Shown: positions 6,104 to 12,914 of the stretch, in pieces | How positions within the stretch are numbered: the first letter of the stretch is position 1 | Layout of the letters: the number at the start of each line of letters is the position of its first letter | NCBI GenBank assembly: GCA_903929895.1 | Contig: CAIYWM010000841.1 | Location: 1 to 13,685 of the forward strand | Source of the DNA: an uncultured Alphaproteobacteria bacterium | Lineage (GTDB): Bacteria; Pseudomonadota; Alphaproteobacteria; Reyranellales; Reyranellaceae | Direction of reading: 5' to 3' | DNA length: 13,685 nt | Notes under the pieces: model-generated | Databases searched by the model: none | What the model was told of the DNA's origin: nothing | The model's input: only the letters and a program-made list of their open reading frames with translations | Position numbers and translations under genes: made by a program

Positions 6104-7669
6104 ATGCTGCGTCGTGCTCTGTTTGCCGCCGTGGCGTTGTTCGCCGCAACGCCCGTCTACGCCCAGCCGAGCAAGACGCTGAAGGCCGTCATGCACTCGG
6201 ATCTCAAGATCATCGATCCGATCTGGACCACCGCCTACATCGTCCGCAATCACGGCTACATGATCTACGACACGCTCTTCGCGTTCGACGCCAAGCTCGA
6301 GCCGCGTCCGCAGATGGTCGAGAGCTGGACGGTGAGCGACGACCAGCTCACCTGGACCTTCAAGCTGCGCGAGGGCCTGAAGTGGCATGACGGACAGCCG
6401 GTCACCACGGCGGACGTGCTGCCGTCGATCAAGCGCTTCACCGACAAGGACACGCTGGGCGGCCTGCTCGGCAAGCAGACCCAGGAGATGAAGGCGATCG
6501 ACGACCGGACCTTCCAGATCGTCCTGAAGCAGCCGTACGGCATGATGCTGAAGACGCTGGCCAAGCCATCCTCGGTCCCCCTCTTCATCATGCCCAAGCG
6601 GATCGCCGAGACGCCGATCACCCAGCAGCTTTCCGACACGACCGGCTCAGGGCCCTTCATCTTCAAGAGGGACGAGTGGAAGCCCGGCGAGAAAGTCGTC
6701 TACGTCCGCAATCCTGACTACAAGCCCCGCGCCGAGCCGGCGTCGGGCCTGGCCGGCGGCAAGGTCGCCAAGGTCGACCGCGTCGAGTGGGTGTCGATCC
6801 CCGACACCCAGACCGCGATCAATGCGCTGCAACAGGGCGAGATCGACATGATCGAGCAGCCCTCGCACGACCTGCTGCCGGTCCTTGAGAAGGACAAGAA
6901 CGTCGAGATCATCATCCCCGACCAGCTCGGCTCGACCTACATCCTGCGCTTCAACTGGAAGCAGCCGCCGTTCAACGACGTCCGCTACCGGCGCGCTGCC
7001 ATGATCGCGTTCAACCAGAAGGATTTCCTTCAGGCCGTCATCGGCGATCCGCGCTACTACAAGATCTGCAAGGCGATGTTCAGCTGCGGCGGACCGCTCG
7101 AGAATGCGGCCGGCACCGAGGGCATCCTGGAGTCGCGCTTCGAGGAGTCGAAGAAGATCCTCAAGGACGCCGGCTACGACGGCACGCCGATCGTGCTGCT
7201 GCAGTCGACCGACCTCGCCGTCCTGACCAACCTCGCACCGGTCGCCAAGACGCTGCTGGAGCGCGGCGGCTTCAAGGTCGACATGCAGTCGATGGACTGG
7301 CAGACGCTGGTCGCCCGGCGGACCAAGAAGGATCCCGTCTCCCAGGGCGGCTGGAACATCGCCATGACGGCGGCCGCCGCGGTGCTGCTGATCGATCCGG
7401 TCAACAACCACTATGCCGAGGCGAGCGGCGACCGCGCCCAGTTCGGCTGGCCGCTCGACGAAGAGATCGAGAAGCTGCGCCTGGCCTTCGTGAGCGAAGG
7501 CGACGCCAAGAAGCAGCTCCAGATCGCCGAGCAGGTCCAGAAGCGGATCCTGGAACAGGGCGTCACGGTGCCGCTGGGCCAGTTCCTGCAGCCGATGGCC
7601 CGGCGCAAGGGCGTGACCGGCAACATCGAGTCGCCCATCACGGTGTTCTGGAACGTCGAGAAGAAGTAG
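6104..7669 (+). CDS. ABC transporter substrate-binding protein, family 5 (peptide/nickel type)
   Basis: 521 residues, normal for SBP family 5 (DppA/OppA-like). The N-terminus MLRRALFAAVALFAATPVYA is a clear Sec signal peptide, with cleavage expected after residue 20, so the protein is periplasmic. The family signature is LTWTFKLREGLKWHDGQPV (82-100) followed by TTADV. Later come a GSGPF...YVRNPDY segment and FNWKQPPFNDVRYRRAA, also typical. A Shine-Dalgarno AAGGGAG (6091-6097) overlaps the M81 stop (TAA 6090-6092) and lies 6 nt before the ATG, so it is the third gene of the operon. No permease or ATPase follows; the next gene is convergent. The ligand is probably a peptide-like or amide compound that the cytosolic M81 enzyme and hydrolase then process (inference from context). 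Confidence 0.92.
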   Translation: MLRRALFAAVALFAATPVYAQPSKTLKAVMHSDLKIIDPIWTTAYIVRNHGYMIYDTLFAFDAKLEPRPQMVESWTVSDDQLTWTFKLREGLKWHDGQPVTTADVLPSIKRFTDKDTLGGLLGKQTQEMKAIDDRTFQIVLKQPYGMMLKTLAKPSSVPLFIMPKRIAETPITQQLSDTTGSGPFIFKRDEWKPGEKVVYVRNPDYKPRAEPASGLAGGKVAKVDRVEWVSIPDTQTAINALQQGEIDMIEQPSHDLLPVLEKDKNVEIIIPDQLGSTYILRFNWKQPPFNDVRYRRAAMIAFNQKDFLQAVIGDPRYYKICKAMFSCGGPLENAAGTEGILESRFEESKKILKDAGYDGTPIVLLQSTDLAVLTNLAPVAKTLLERGGFKVDMQSMDWQTLVARRTKKDPVSQGGWNIAMTAAAAVLLIDPVNNHYAEASGDRAQFGWPLDEEIEKLRLAFVSEGDAKKQLQIAEQVQKRILEQGVTVPLGQFLQPMARRKGVTGNIESPITVFWNVEKK

Positions 7670-7673
7670 CCTT

Positions 7674-7727
7674 CCCGTCGTCTCGACCGGAGCCGAGCGT
7701 AGCGAGGCGGAGTGGAGAGACGACGGG
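7674..7727. terminator. Inverted repeat between convergent genes (likely bidirectional terminator)
   Basis: CCCGTCGTCTC (7674-7684) pairs perfectly over 11 bp with GAGACGACGGG (7717-7727). The 32-nt loop has further partial complementarity (GCC..GCGTAGCG..GGC). TCTTTC follows on the plus strand. It lies 5 nt after the binding-protein stop and 15 nt from the pirin stop, where a shared terminator is expected. Its form also resembles REP-like elements. Confidence 0.65.
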
Positions 7728-7741
7728 TCTTTCGTACAGAT

Positions 7742-8620
7742 CTACCGATCCGGCAGCGGGATGAACTCGGGGTCCCCGGCCACCATGGCGAAGCGCTTCT
7801 CGCGCCAGTCTTCCTTGGCCTTCTCGATCCGCTCCTTGCTCGAGGAGACGAAGTTCCACCAGATGTGACGCGGGCCGTCGATCGCGGCGCCGCCCAGCAG
7901 CATGGCCTTGGCGCCCTCCGGGCCGGCCAGCACCTCGACCGTCTGGCCGGGCGCCAGCACCGCCAGGTCACCGACGCCGAGCTGGCTCTCGCCGACCACC
8001 ATCATGCCCTCGGCGAGGTAGATCGCACGCTCCTCGTGATCGGGCGTGTCCGCCAGCGGGGCGCCGGCGGTCATCTCCACGCCGACATAGAAGATCGGCG
8101 AGAAATGGGTGGTGGGCGCCGTGCGACCCGCATAGGTGCCGACGATCAGGCGCAGCGACGCCCCGCCCTCGGTCCAGGCGGGCAGCCGCGCCGCCTCGAC
8201 ATGCTCGAAGGCGGGCGCCGTCTCCTCGTGTGTCTTGGGCAACGCCACCCAGGTCTGGACGCCGTGCATGCGGAAACCGGTGGCCCGCATCTCCGGCTCG
8301 GTCCGCTCACTGTGGACGATGCCGCTGCCGGCGGTCATCCAGTTCACGTCCCCCGGACGGATCGCCTGCGAGTAGCCCAGACTGTCGCGATGGTAGATGC
8401 CGCCGTCGAACAGATAGGTGACCGTGGCCAGGCCGATATGCGGATGCGGCCGGACTTCCATGCCGCCGCCCGGCGGCACGTCCATCGGCCCGAAATGGTC
8501 GAGGAAGATGAAGGGCCCGACGGTACGCCGCTTGACGCTGGGCAGCACCCGACGGACCGCGAAGCCGCCCCCCAGATCGTGCGCCCGTCCCTGGATCAGA
8601 AGGTCGATCGGATCGGCCAT
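7742..8620 (-). CDS. Pirin family protein
   Basis: 292 residues, the normal length for bacterial pirins, a bicupin fold with one iron in the N-terminal cupin. The metal site is complete: RPHPHIG (57-63) gives His59 and His61, and IVHSE (101-105) gives His103 and Glu105. The flanking FIFLDHFGP (37-45) and GDVNWMTAGSGIVHSE (90-105) are family hallmarks. The C-terminal cupin continues to PEFIPLPDR. Some bacterial pirins have quercetin 2,3-dioxygenase activity and others act as regulators by protein contact, so the function here is open. There is no signal peptide. On the minus strand a TAGGAGAA Shine-Dalgarno lies just upstream of the ATG. It is convergent with the binding-protein operon and divergent from the M23 gene. 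Confidence 0.93.
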   Translation of the reverse strand: MADPIDLLIQGRAHDLGGGFAVRRVLPSVKRRTVGPFIFLDHFGPMDVPPGGGMEVRPHPHIGLATVTYLFDGGIYHRDSLGYSQAIRPGDVNWMTAGSGIVHSERTEPEMRATGFRMHGVQTWVALPKTHEETAPAFEHVEAARLPAWTEGGASLRLIVGTYAGRTAPTTHFSPIFYVGVEMTAGAPLADTPDHEERAIYLAEGMMVVGESQLGVGDLAVLAPGQTVEVLAGPEGAKAMLLGGAAIDGPRHIWWNFVSSSKERIEKAKEDWREKRFAMVAGDPEFIPLPDR

Positions 8621-8971
8621 CTCGTTCTCCTACGCCTGTGCTGCAACCAACGCGCTATTCGAGCACCGCGCGGCCACGCAGATGCTCCGTCAGGCCGGTT
8701 ATGGCGCAAGGGTCGTGCCGGTCAATCCCAGGGGGGATCGATATGCGCTTACGAGTCGGTGATCTCGATCACTGCGATGGAGCCGGCGGTCGACCTCGCG
8801 TTACGCATGAGGGGCACTCGTCCGGCTAAGCGGCCGAGGCGCGGGCGCGCCATCCGATTCTTCGCAAATGCAGCAAATCGGAAAGGTTGCCCACTGTGAT
8901 CTTTAGCGGCGGGAAACATGCCTAAGCCTGAAATCCTAGCATTTTCAATATGTTAGGGACCTTGCGTGGGT

Positions 8972-8987
8972 GTTGCATTTTTGCAAC
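8972..8987. repeat. Palindrome GTTGCATTTTTGCAAC
   Basis: A 6-bp inverted repeat with a TTTT loop. A T-rich stretch follows on the plus strand. It could be an operator or a weak terminator. It overlaps the proposed -35 of the M23 gene, which would suit an operator. TTGCA/TGCAA half-sites recur near two of the downstream amino-acid-binding-protein genes. Confidence 0.4.
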
Positions 8988-9049
8988 TTTTTGTTGGACT
9001 TGTGGATACTCCGTGGCCAGTATCGCGTTCAAGCGAGGCACACGGGGGT

Positions 9050-9069
9050 ACCGACCAGGGGAGGTCGGT
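9050..9069 (+). promoter_or_regulatory. Leader hairpin of the M23 peptidase mRNA
   Basis: A perfect 7-bp stem ACCGACC (9050-9056)/GGTCGGT (9063-9069) encloses the loop AGGGGA. It lies about 60 nt upstream of the preferred ATG at 9131. The loop is Shine-Dalgarno-like but has no start codon at a suitable distance. It may affect mRNA stability or translation. Confidence 0.35.
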
Positions 9070-9130
9070 GGGTCGTTGGTCGCCTCACCTGTCAATCAGT
9101 AGCGTTCAATGGAACGGGAGCGGCCGACCG

Positions 9131-10540
9131 ATGACGTCCACCATGACGCGTTTCCAACGCGCACATAGCTGGCGAACCGTCCGCAGCCTCATGGCAGCGA
9201 CTTTTGTGATCTCTTCAGTTTTTTGCGCCGTCGACGCGATGGCCCAGGTAAAGGCCCCGTCCAAGAACCAGTTCAAGAAGCCCACCGCCAGGTCCGCCCC
9301 GGCCGCTCCCAGCGAGGACGTGCAGGCCTTCTCCATCGCGGCCGACAGCTCGGTCGCCCAGCAGCTCCTGAGCCTTCACGTCGACCCCACTGACGCCCAG
9401 GCCGCTGCCGATGCCGTCGGCAAGGCCCTGAGCCAGCCCGAGGTCAAGGCAGCCAGTTCCGGCCGCGCCGTGCTCGCCCCCCAGGGCGCCGGCCAGCCCA
9501 AGCGGCTGGTTTCCCTCCAGCTCTATTCGAACAAGTCGCTGGCCGTCGACCTCTCGCGCGGTGCCGATGGCCTGTTCGGCTTCAAGCTCGCTCCCGGCGC
9601 GACCGAGGACGACGACGAGCGCGTCTCGAGCCTGCCGGGCTCGGCGCCGCCGAATGCCGGCCCGGGTGCCCGCTCGGTGGTCCCCGATTCGGTCAAGACC
9701 GTCAAGGCGAGCAGCGCCACGCTGGCGACCAGCCTCGCCCCGACCGGCGCCAATCCGACGGCCCTCAAGGAACTGACCCAGGCACTCGCCGGCTTCGCGC
9801 CGGCCGCCGCCAGGATCGACGTCGTCCAGGGACGCACCGTGGACGGCACGCCGCGCGTCCTTGTCGCGAGCCTGGGCGACGGCACGGCCCGGCAATCCTT
9901 CTGGTGGTTCGCCCCCCAGAACCAGCCCGAGGGCTGGTTCGACGATCAGGGCCGCCGGCTCGGTGGTACCGCGCTCGCCAATCCGCGACCGGAGGCACGC
10001 CAGTCCTCGCCGTTCGGCACGCGCCGCTACTATGGCCGCAAGAGCGGCGGCGGCTTCCACAACGGCATCGATTTCGAGGGCAAGACGGGCGAGCCGATCT
10101 ACGCGGCGGCCGACGGCTTCATCAATCACCAGGGCTGGTACTTCAACTACGGCCGCACGGTGAAGATCAGCCATGCCGACAGTTTCGAGACGCTGTATGC
10201 GCACATGTCGCGCTTCGCCGACGGGATGGGCCCCGGCACGCGCGTCCGCAAGGGCGACCTGATCGGCTATGTCGGCTCGACCGGCCGGTCGACGGGCGCG
10301 CACCTTCACTTCTCGGTGATCGTGAACGGCCAGTTCGTCGACCCCCAGCCCTACATCTCCGAGGGCGGCAACAGTACGCTGGGCGGCGAGCAGCTCGTCT
10401 CCTATCGCCAGTGGCAGCAGGAGATCAAGCGCGCCTCCGAGCGCAGCCGCGGCAGCAGCGACAATCGTTTCCAGGGCCTGCAGGGCGCGGATCCGTGGTC
10501 GTCCAACCCCTTCTCGTCGCGCGCCGCCGACCGCCTCTGA
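9131..10540 (+). CDS. Exported M23/LytM-type endopeptidase
   Basis: 469 residues from ATG 9131. A Sec signal peptide (hydrophobic stretch LMAATFVISSVFCAV, 20-34, then DAMA-Q) predicts cleavage after residue 38. Then comes a low-complexity Ala/Pro/Ser-rich linker region (about 40-230) and a C-terminal M23 domain (about 290-405). The LytM zinc motifs are intact: HNGID gives His310 and Asp314, HLH gives His391 and His393, with AHM at His358. Active M23 enzymes cut peptide cross-bridges of peptidoglycan in the periplasm. Beyond the domain lies a polar tail of about 65 residues. A GGAG (9117-9120) sits 10 nt before the ATG. ATG 9143 is also possible. The open frame extends back to GTG 8966, but that stretch lacks protein character and covers promoter-like sequence. 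Confidence 0.9.
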   Translation: MTSTMTRFQRAHSWRTVRSLMAATFVISSVFCAVDAMAQVKAPSKNQFKKPTARSAPAAPSEDVQAFSIAADSSVAQQLLSLHVDPTDAQAAADAVGKALSQPEVKAASSGRAVLAPQGAGQPKRLVSLQLYSNKSLAVDLSRGADGLFGFKLAPGATEDDDERVSSLPGSAPPNAGPGARSVVPDSVKTVKASSATLATSLAPTGANPTALKELTQALAGFAPAAARIDVVQGRTVDGTPRVLVASLGDGTARQSFWWFAPQNQPEGWFDDQGRRLGGTALANPRPEARQSSPFGTRRYYGRKSGGGFHNGIDFEGKTGEPIYAAADGFINHQGWYFNYGRTVKISHADSFETLYAHMSRFADGMGPGTRVRKGDLIGYVGSTGRSTGAHLHFSVIVNGQFVDPQPYISEGGNSTLGGEQLVSYRQWQQEIKRASERSRGSSDNRFQGLQGADPWSSNPFSSRAADRL

Positions 10541-10547
10541 GAGGCGG
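10531..10547 (+). terminator. Hairpin overlapping the M23 stop codon
   Basis: CCGCCTC (10531-10537) pairs with GAGGCGG (10541-10547), and the TGA stop codon forms the 3-nt loop. No T-run follows, so termination would be inefficient or Rho-dependent; it may instead protect the 3' end. Confidence 0.35.
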
Positions 10548-10670
10548 AGATCGCGCGCGCGGCGCCGTTGCGCCCGCAAGGTTGTTCGCCTAGGAATTGC
10601 GTCATCGATTCTGAACGGTCGCGACAGGCGGCCGACGGGAACGTCAGAGGCAACCACGAGGGATGACAAA

Positions 10671-11702
10671 ATGCTCAAGAAAATGATGGCCGGCGTCGTC
10701 ACGGCCGGTCTGGTCGGTGTCGCCGGCACGGCGCATGCCGGCAAGGATCTCGATGCGGTCAAGGCGCGCGGCCAGCTGATCTGCGGCATCAACACGGGCG
10801 TCGCGGGCTTCGCCCAGCAGGACGACAAGGGCAAGTGGACCGGCCTGGATGTCGATGTCTGCCGCGCGGTCTCGGCGGCGATCTTCGGCGATGCCGAGAA
10901 GGTCAAGTACGTCCCGACCACGGCCCAGCAGCGCTTCACCGCCCTGCAGTCCGGCGAGGTCGACGTGCTCTCGCGCAACACGACCTACACGCTGACCCGC
11001 GACACCGCGCTCGGCCTCGAGTTCACCGGCATCAACTACTACGACGGCCAGGGCTTCATGGTGCCGAAGAAGCTCGGCGTGAAGAGCGCCAAGGAGCTGA
11101 ACGGCGCCACCATCTGCGTCCAGCCGGGCACGACCACCGAGCTCAACCTCGCCGACTATTTCCGCGCCAACAAGATGACCTTCAAGCCGGTCGTCATCGA
11201 GAAGGTCGAGGAAATCCGCGCCGCCTTCTATGCCGGACGCTGCGACGTCTACACGACCGACGCCTCGGGCCTCTACTCGACCCGCGCCGCCAACACCCCG
11301 GCCCCGGCCAAGCCGGACGACTTCATCATCCTGCCGGAGATCATCTCGAAGGAGCCGCTGGGACCGGCGGTCCGCCAGGGCGACAACCAGTTCGCCGACA
11401 TCGTGCGCTGGGCCTTCTACGCGATGGTCGAGGCCGAGGAGGCCGGCATCACGTCGAAGAACGTCGACGAGATGCTGAAGAGCGACAATCCCTCGATCAA
11501 GCGCATCCTCGGCGTCACGCCGGGCATGGGCAAGGCGCTCGGGGTCGACGAGAAGTGGGTCTACACCATCGTCAAGCAGGTCGGTAACTATGGCGAGAGC
11601 TTCGACCGCAACGTCGGCAAGGGCTCGCCTCTCAAGATCGATCGCGGCCTGAACGCGCTGTGGACCAACGGGGGCCTGCAGTACTCCCCGCCGATCCGCT
11701 AG
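10671..11702 (+). CDS. Amino-acid ABC transporter substrate-binding protein, AapJ-like (copy 1)
   Basis: 343 residues, the normal length for AapJ/BztA-type binding proteins of general L-amino-acid ABC importers. The signal peptide MLKKMMAGVVTAGLVGVAGT-AHA predicts cleavage after residue 23, giving a periplasmic protein. Typical family segments: LDAVKARGQLICGINTG (27-43), GLDVDVCRAVSAAIFGD (58-74), NTTYTLTRDTALGLEFTG (103-120; Arg110 is the likely ligand-carboxylate contact by analogy with other amino-acid binding proteins), YDGQGFMVPKKLG (124-136) and the end QYSPPIR. Cys39, Cys64, Cys149 and Cys191 are conserved in all three copies here and may form disulfides. A GAGGGA Shine-Dalgarno (10658-10663) lies 7 nt upstream. 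A strong terminator follows, so it is probably monocistronic. The usual aapQMP permease/ATPase genes are not in view. Confidence 0.93.
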   Translation: MLKKMMAGVVTAGLVGVAGTAHAGKDLDAVKARGQLICGINTGVAGFAQQDDKGKWTGLDVDVCRAVSAAIFGDAEKVKYVPTTAQQRFTALQSGEVDVLSRNTTYTLTRDTALGLEFTGINYYDGQGFMVPKKLGVKSAKELNGATICVQPGTTTELNLADYFRANKMTFKPVVIEKVEEIRAAFYAGRCDVYTTDASGLYSTRAANTPAPAKPDDFIILPEIISKEPLGPAVRQGDNQFADIVRWAFYAMVEAEEAGITSKNVDEMLKSDNPSIKRILGVTPGMGKALGVDEKWVYTIVKQVGNYGESFDRNVGKGSPLKIDRGLNALWTNGGLQYSPPIR

Positions 11703-11725
11703 CATCCGGCGACGACAAGACGACG

Positions 11726-11753
11726 AACCGCCGCCCGAGAGGGCGGCGGTTTT
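11726..11753 (+). terminator. Strong intrinsic terminator after copy 1
   Basis: CCGCCGCCC (11728-11736) pairs perfectly with GGGCGGCGG (11741-11749), with loop GAGA. AA before and TT after extend the stem to 11 bp, and TTTTCGTTT follows. This is a textbook Rho-independent terminator 24 nt after the copy 1 stop. It separates copy 1 transcription from copies 2 and 3. Confidence 0.9.
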
Positions 11754-11758
11754 CGTTT

Positions 11759-11775
11759 GGCCGTTGCAAACGGCC
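11759..11775. promoter_or_regulatory. Palindrome upstream of copy 2 (possible operator)
   Basis: GGCCGTTGCAAACGGCC is a 7-bp inverted repeat around GCA, directly after the terminator and 45 nt before the copy 2 start. A similar element, GGCTTGCAAGCC, precedes copy 3. The shared TTGCAA core between GGC and GCC arms suggests a common regulator-binding site, though it could also be a short RNA hairpin. Confidence 0.4.
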
Positions 11776-11805
11776 CGGCAATGCGGGCAGTGTCGGACCG
11801 GGGAA

Positions 11806-11819
11806 GTGTCGGGGGACAC
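11806..11819 (+). promoter_or_regulatory. Shine-Dalgarno in a hairpin loop, copy 2
   Basis: GTGTC (11806-11810) can pair with GACAC (11815-11819), leaving the G-rich Shine-Dalgarno (GGGGGA, 11811-11816) mainly in the loop and upper stem, 1 nt before ATG 11821. It supports the choice of this ATG and might tune initiation. Confidence 0.4.
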
Positions 11820-11820
11820 A

Positions 11821-12834
11821 ATGCAGAAGTTCATACTATCGGCAATCGTCGGCTTTTTCGCTCTGGCAGCCACACCGGCCATGGCCGGTCCCGTCCTGGA
11901 CGCCGTCAAGGCACGAGGTCAGCTCCTGTGCGGCGTCAGCGCGGGCCTCGTGGGCTTCATGCATGCCGACGGCCAGGGCGTCTGGCGCGGGCTTTCGGTC
12001 GACATGTGCCGCGCCACGGCGGCCGCCTTGTTGGGTGACGCGAGCAAGGTGAAGTACATCCCGCTCGAGCCCCTGAAGCGCTTCCCGGCACTCGAAGCCG
12101 GCGAGATCGATCTGCTCGCTTCCAATTCGACCGTCACGCTGGGCCGTGACGCCGGCGTCGATTTTGTCGGCATCTACTACTATGACGGGCAGGGCTTCAT
12201 GGTGCCGCGCAAGCTCGGCAAGCGCGTCATGAGAGATCTCGAGGGCGCCACGGTCTGCGTCCAGCCCGGTACGACGACCGAGGCAAATGTCGCCGACTAT
12301 TTCCGCCTGAACAAAATGACCTTCACGCCGGTGCTGTTCGACAAGATCGACGATCTGCGCACCGCCTTCTTTGCCGGGCGCTGCGAAGTCCTCACGGCGG
12401 ACGTGTCGAACCTCTACGCGACCAGGGCCGCCTATGCCCCCAATCCGAGCGACTACACGATCCTGCCCCGGGCCATTACCAAGGAGCCGCTGGGCCTGGC
12501 GGTCCGCCACGGCGACAGCCAGTTCGGCGACATCGTGCGCTGGGCGCTCTACGCCATGATCGAGGCCGAAGAATACGGGATCACGTCCCGGAACGTCGAC
12601 GAGGCGCTGAAGAGCGAGAATCCCACCCTGAAACGCATCCTCGGCGCGACGCCGGGCATGGGCAAGGCGCTCGGGGTCGACGAGAAGTGGGCTTACAACA
12701 TCGTCAAGCAGGTCGGTAACTACGGCGAGGTCTACGACCGCAACCTCGGGCCCAACACGGTGCTCAAGATTCCGCGCGGCATCAACGCGCCCTGGCGCGA
12801 CGGCGGCATGCTGTACGCCCCCCCGATCCGCTGA
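11821..12834 (+). CDS. Amino-acid ABC transporter substrate-binding protein, AapJ-like (copy 2, divergent)
   Basis: 337 residues with signal peptide MQKFILSAIVGFFALAATPA-MA (cleavage after about residue 22). It aligns end to end with copy 1: GQLLCGVSAG, YYDGQGFMVPRKLG (120-133), CVQPGTTTEANVADYFRLNK (146-165), GATPGMGKALGVDEKW (275-290) and the C-terminus LYAPPIR. Cys37, Cys63, Cys146 and Cys188 match the other copies. The ligand-site region differs: where copies 1 and 3 have YTLTRDTALGL, copy 2 has VTLGRDAGV, two residues shorter, though Arg109 is kept. A changed amino-acid preference is plausible (inference). Start at 11821 is set by the signal peptide and the GGGGGA upstream; an earlier in-frame ATG at 11764 lies inside the palindrome and gives a Cys-rich, non-signal leader. 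Confidence 0.92.
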   Translation: MQKFILSAIVGFFALAATPAMAGPVLDAVKARGQLLCGVSAGLVGFMHADGQGVWRGLSVDMCRATAAALLGDASKVKYIPLEPLKRFPALEAGEIDLLASNSTVTLGRDAGVDFVGIYYYDGQGFMVPRKLGKRVMRDLEGATVCVQPGTTTEANVADYFRLNKMTFTPVLFDKIDDLRTAFFAGRCEVLTADVSNLYATRAAYAPNPSDYTILPRAITKEPLGLAVRHGDSQFGDIVRWALYAMIEAEEYGITSRNVDEALKSENPTLKRILGATPGMGKALGVDEKWAYNIVKQVGNYGEVYDRNLGPNTVLKIPRGINAPWRDGGMLYAPPIR

Positions 12835-12855
12835 TCGTCCCGCATTTTGGCCTGC

Positions 12856-12867
12856 GGCTTGCAAGCC
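12856..12867. promoter_or_regulatory. Palindrome upstream of copy 3 (possible operator)
   Basis: GGCTTGCAAGCC is a perfect 12-bp palindrome in the 80-bp gap between copies 2 and 3, 48 nt before the copy 3 start. It resembles the element before copy 2 (11759-11775). No terminator with a T-run is seen in this gap, so copies 2 and 3 may be co-transcribed. Confidence 0.35.
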
Positions 12868-12914
12868 TCCGGAAGAAGGCGGCATTGTGGGGATCAAGAA
12901 TAATGGGAGGTGAA

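Larger units (their letters stand above)
8621..9130. other. 510-bp divergent intergenic region
   Basis: No convincing complete gene lies between the pirin and the M23 peptidase. The part nearest the pirin (8640-8762) looks like a short coding remnant. From about 8850 the base composition becomes AT-richer, as expected of a promoter region. Three inverted repeats follow: CCTAGCAT/ATGTTAGG (8935-8942 and 8950-8957, one G-T pair), GTTGCA/TGCAAC (8972-8987), and ACCGACC/GGTCGGT (9050-9069). A possible promoter is TTGCAA (8981-8986) with GATACT (9005-9010), spaced 18 bp, 4/6 matches each. The M23 mRNA would then have a leader of more than 100 nt. Confidence 0.5.

Noticed and set aside
8966..9130. 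GTG start giving a 524-residue M23 protein
   Set aside because: The added residues contain no signal-like or conserved sequence and cover the TTGCA palindrome, promoter-like boxes and the leader hairpin. A normal signal peptide begins at 9131 or 9143.
12903..12914. Earlier ATG for copy 3
   Set aside because: It is in frame but lies on the Shine-Dalgarno itself and would add MGGE in front of a normal signal peptide.
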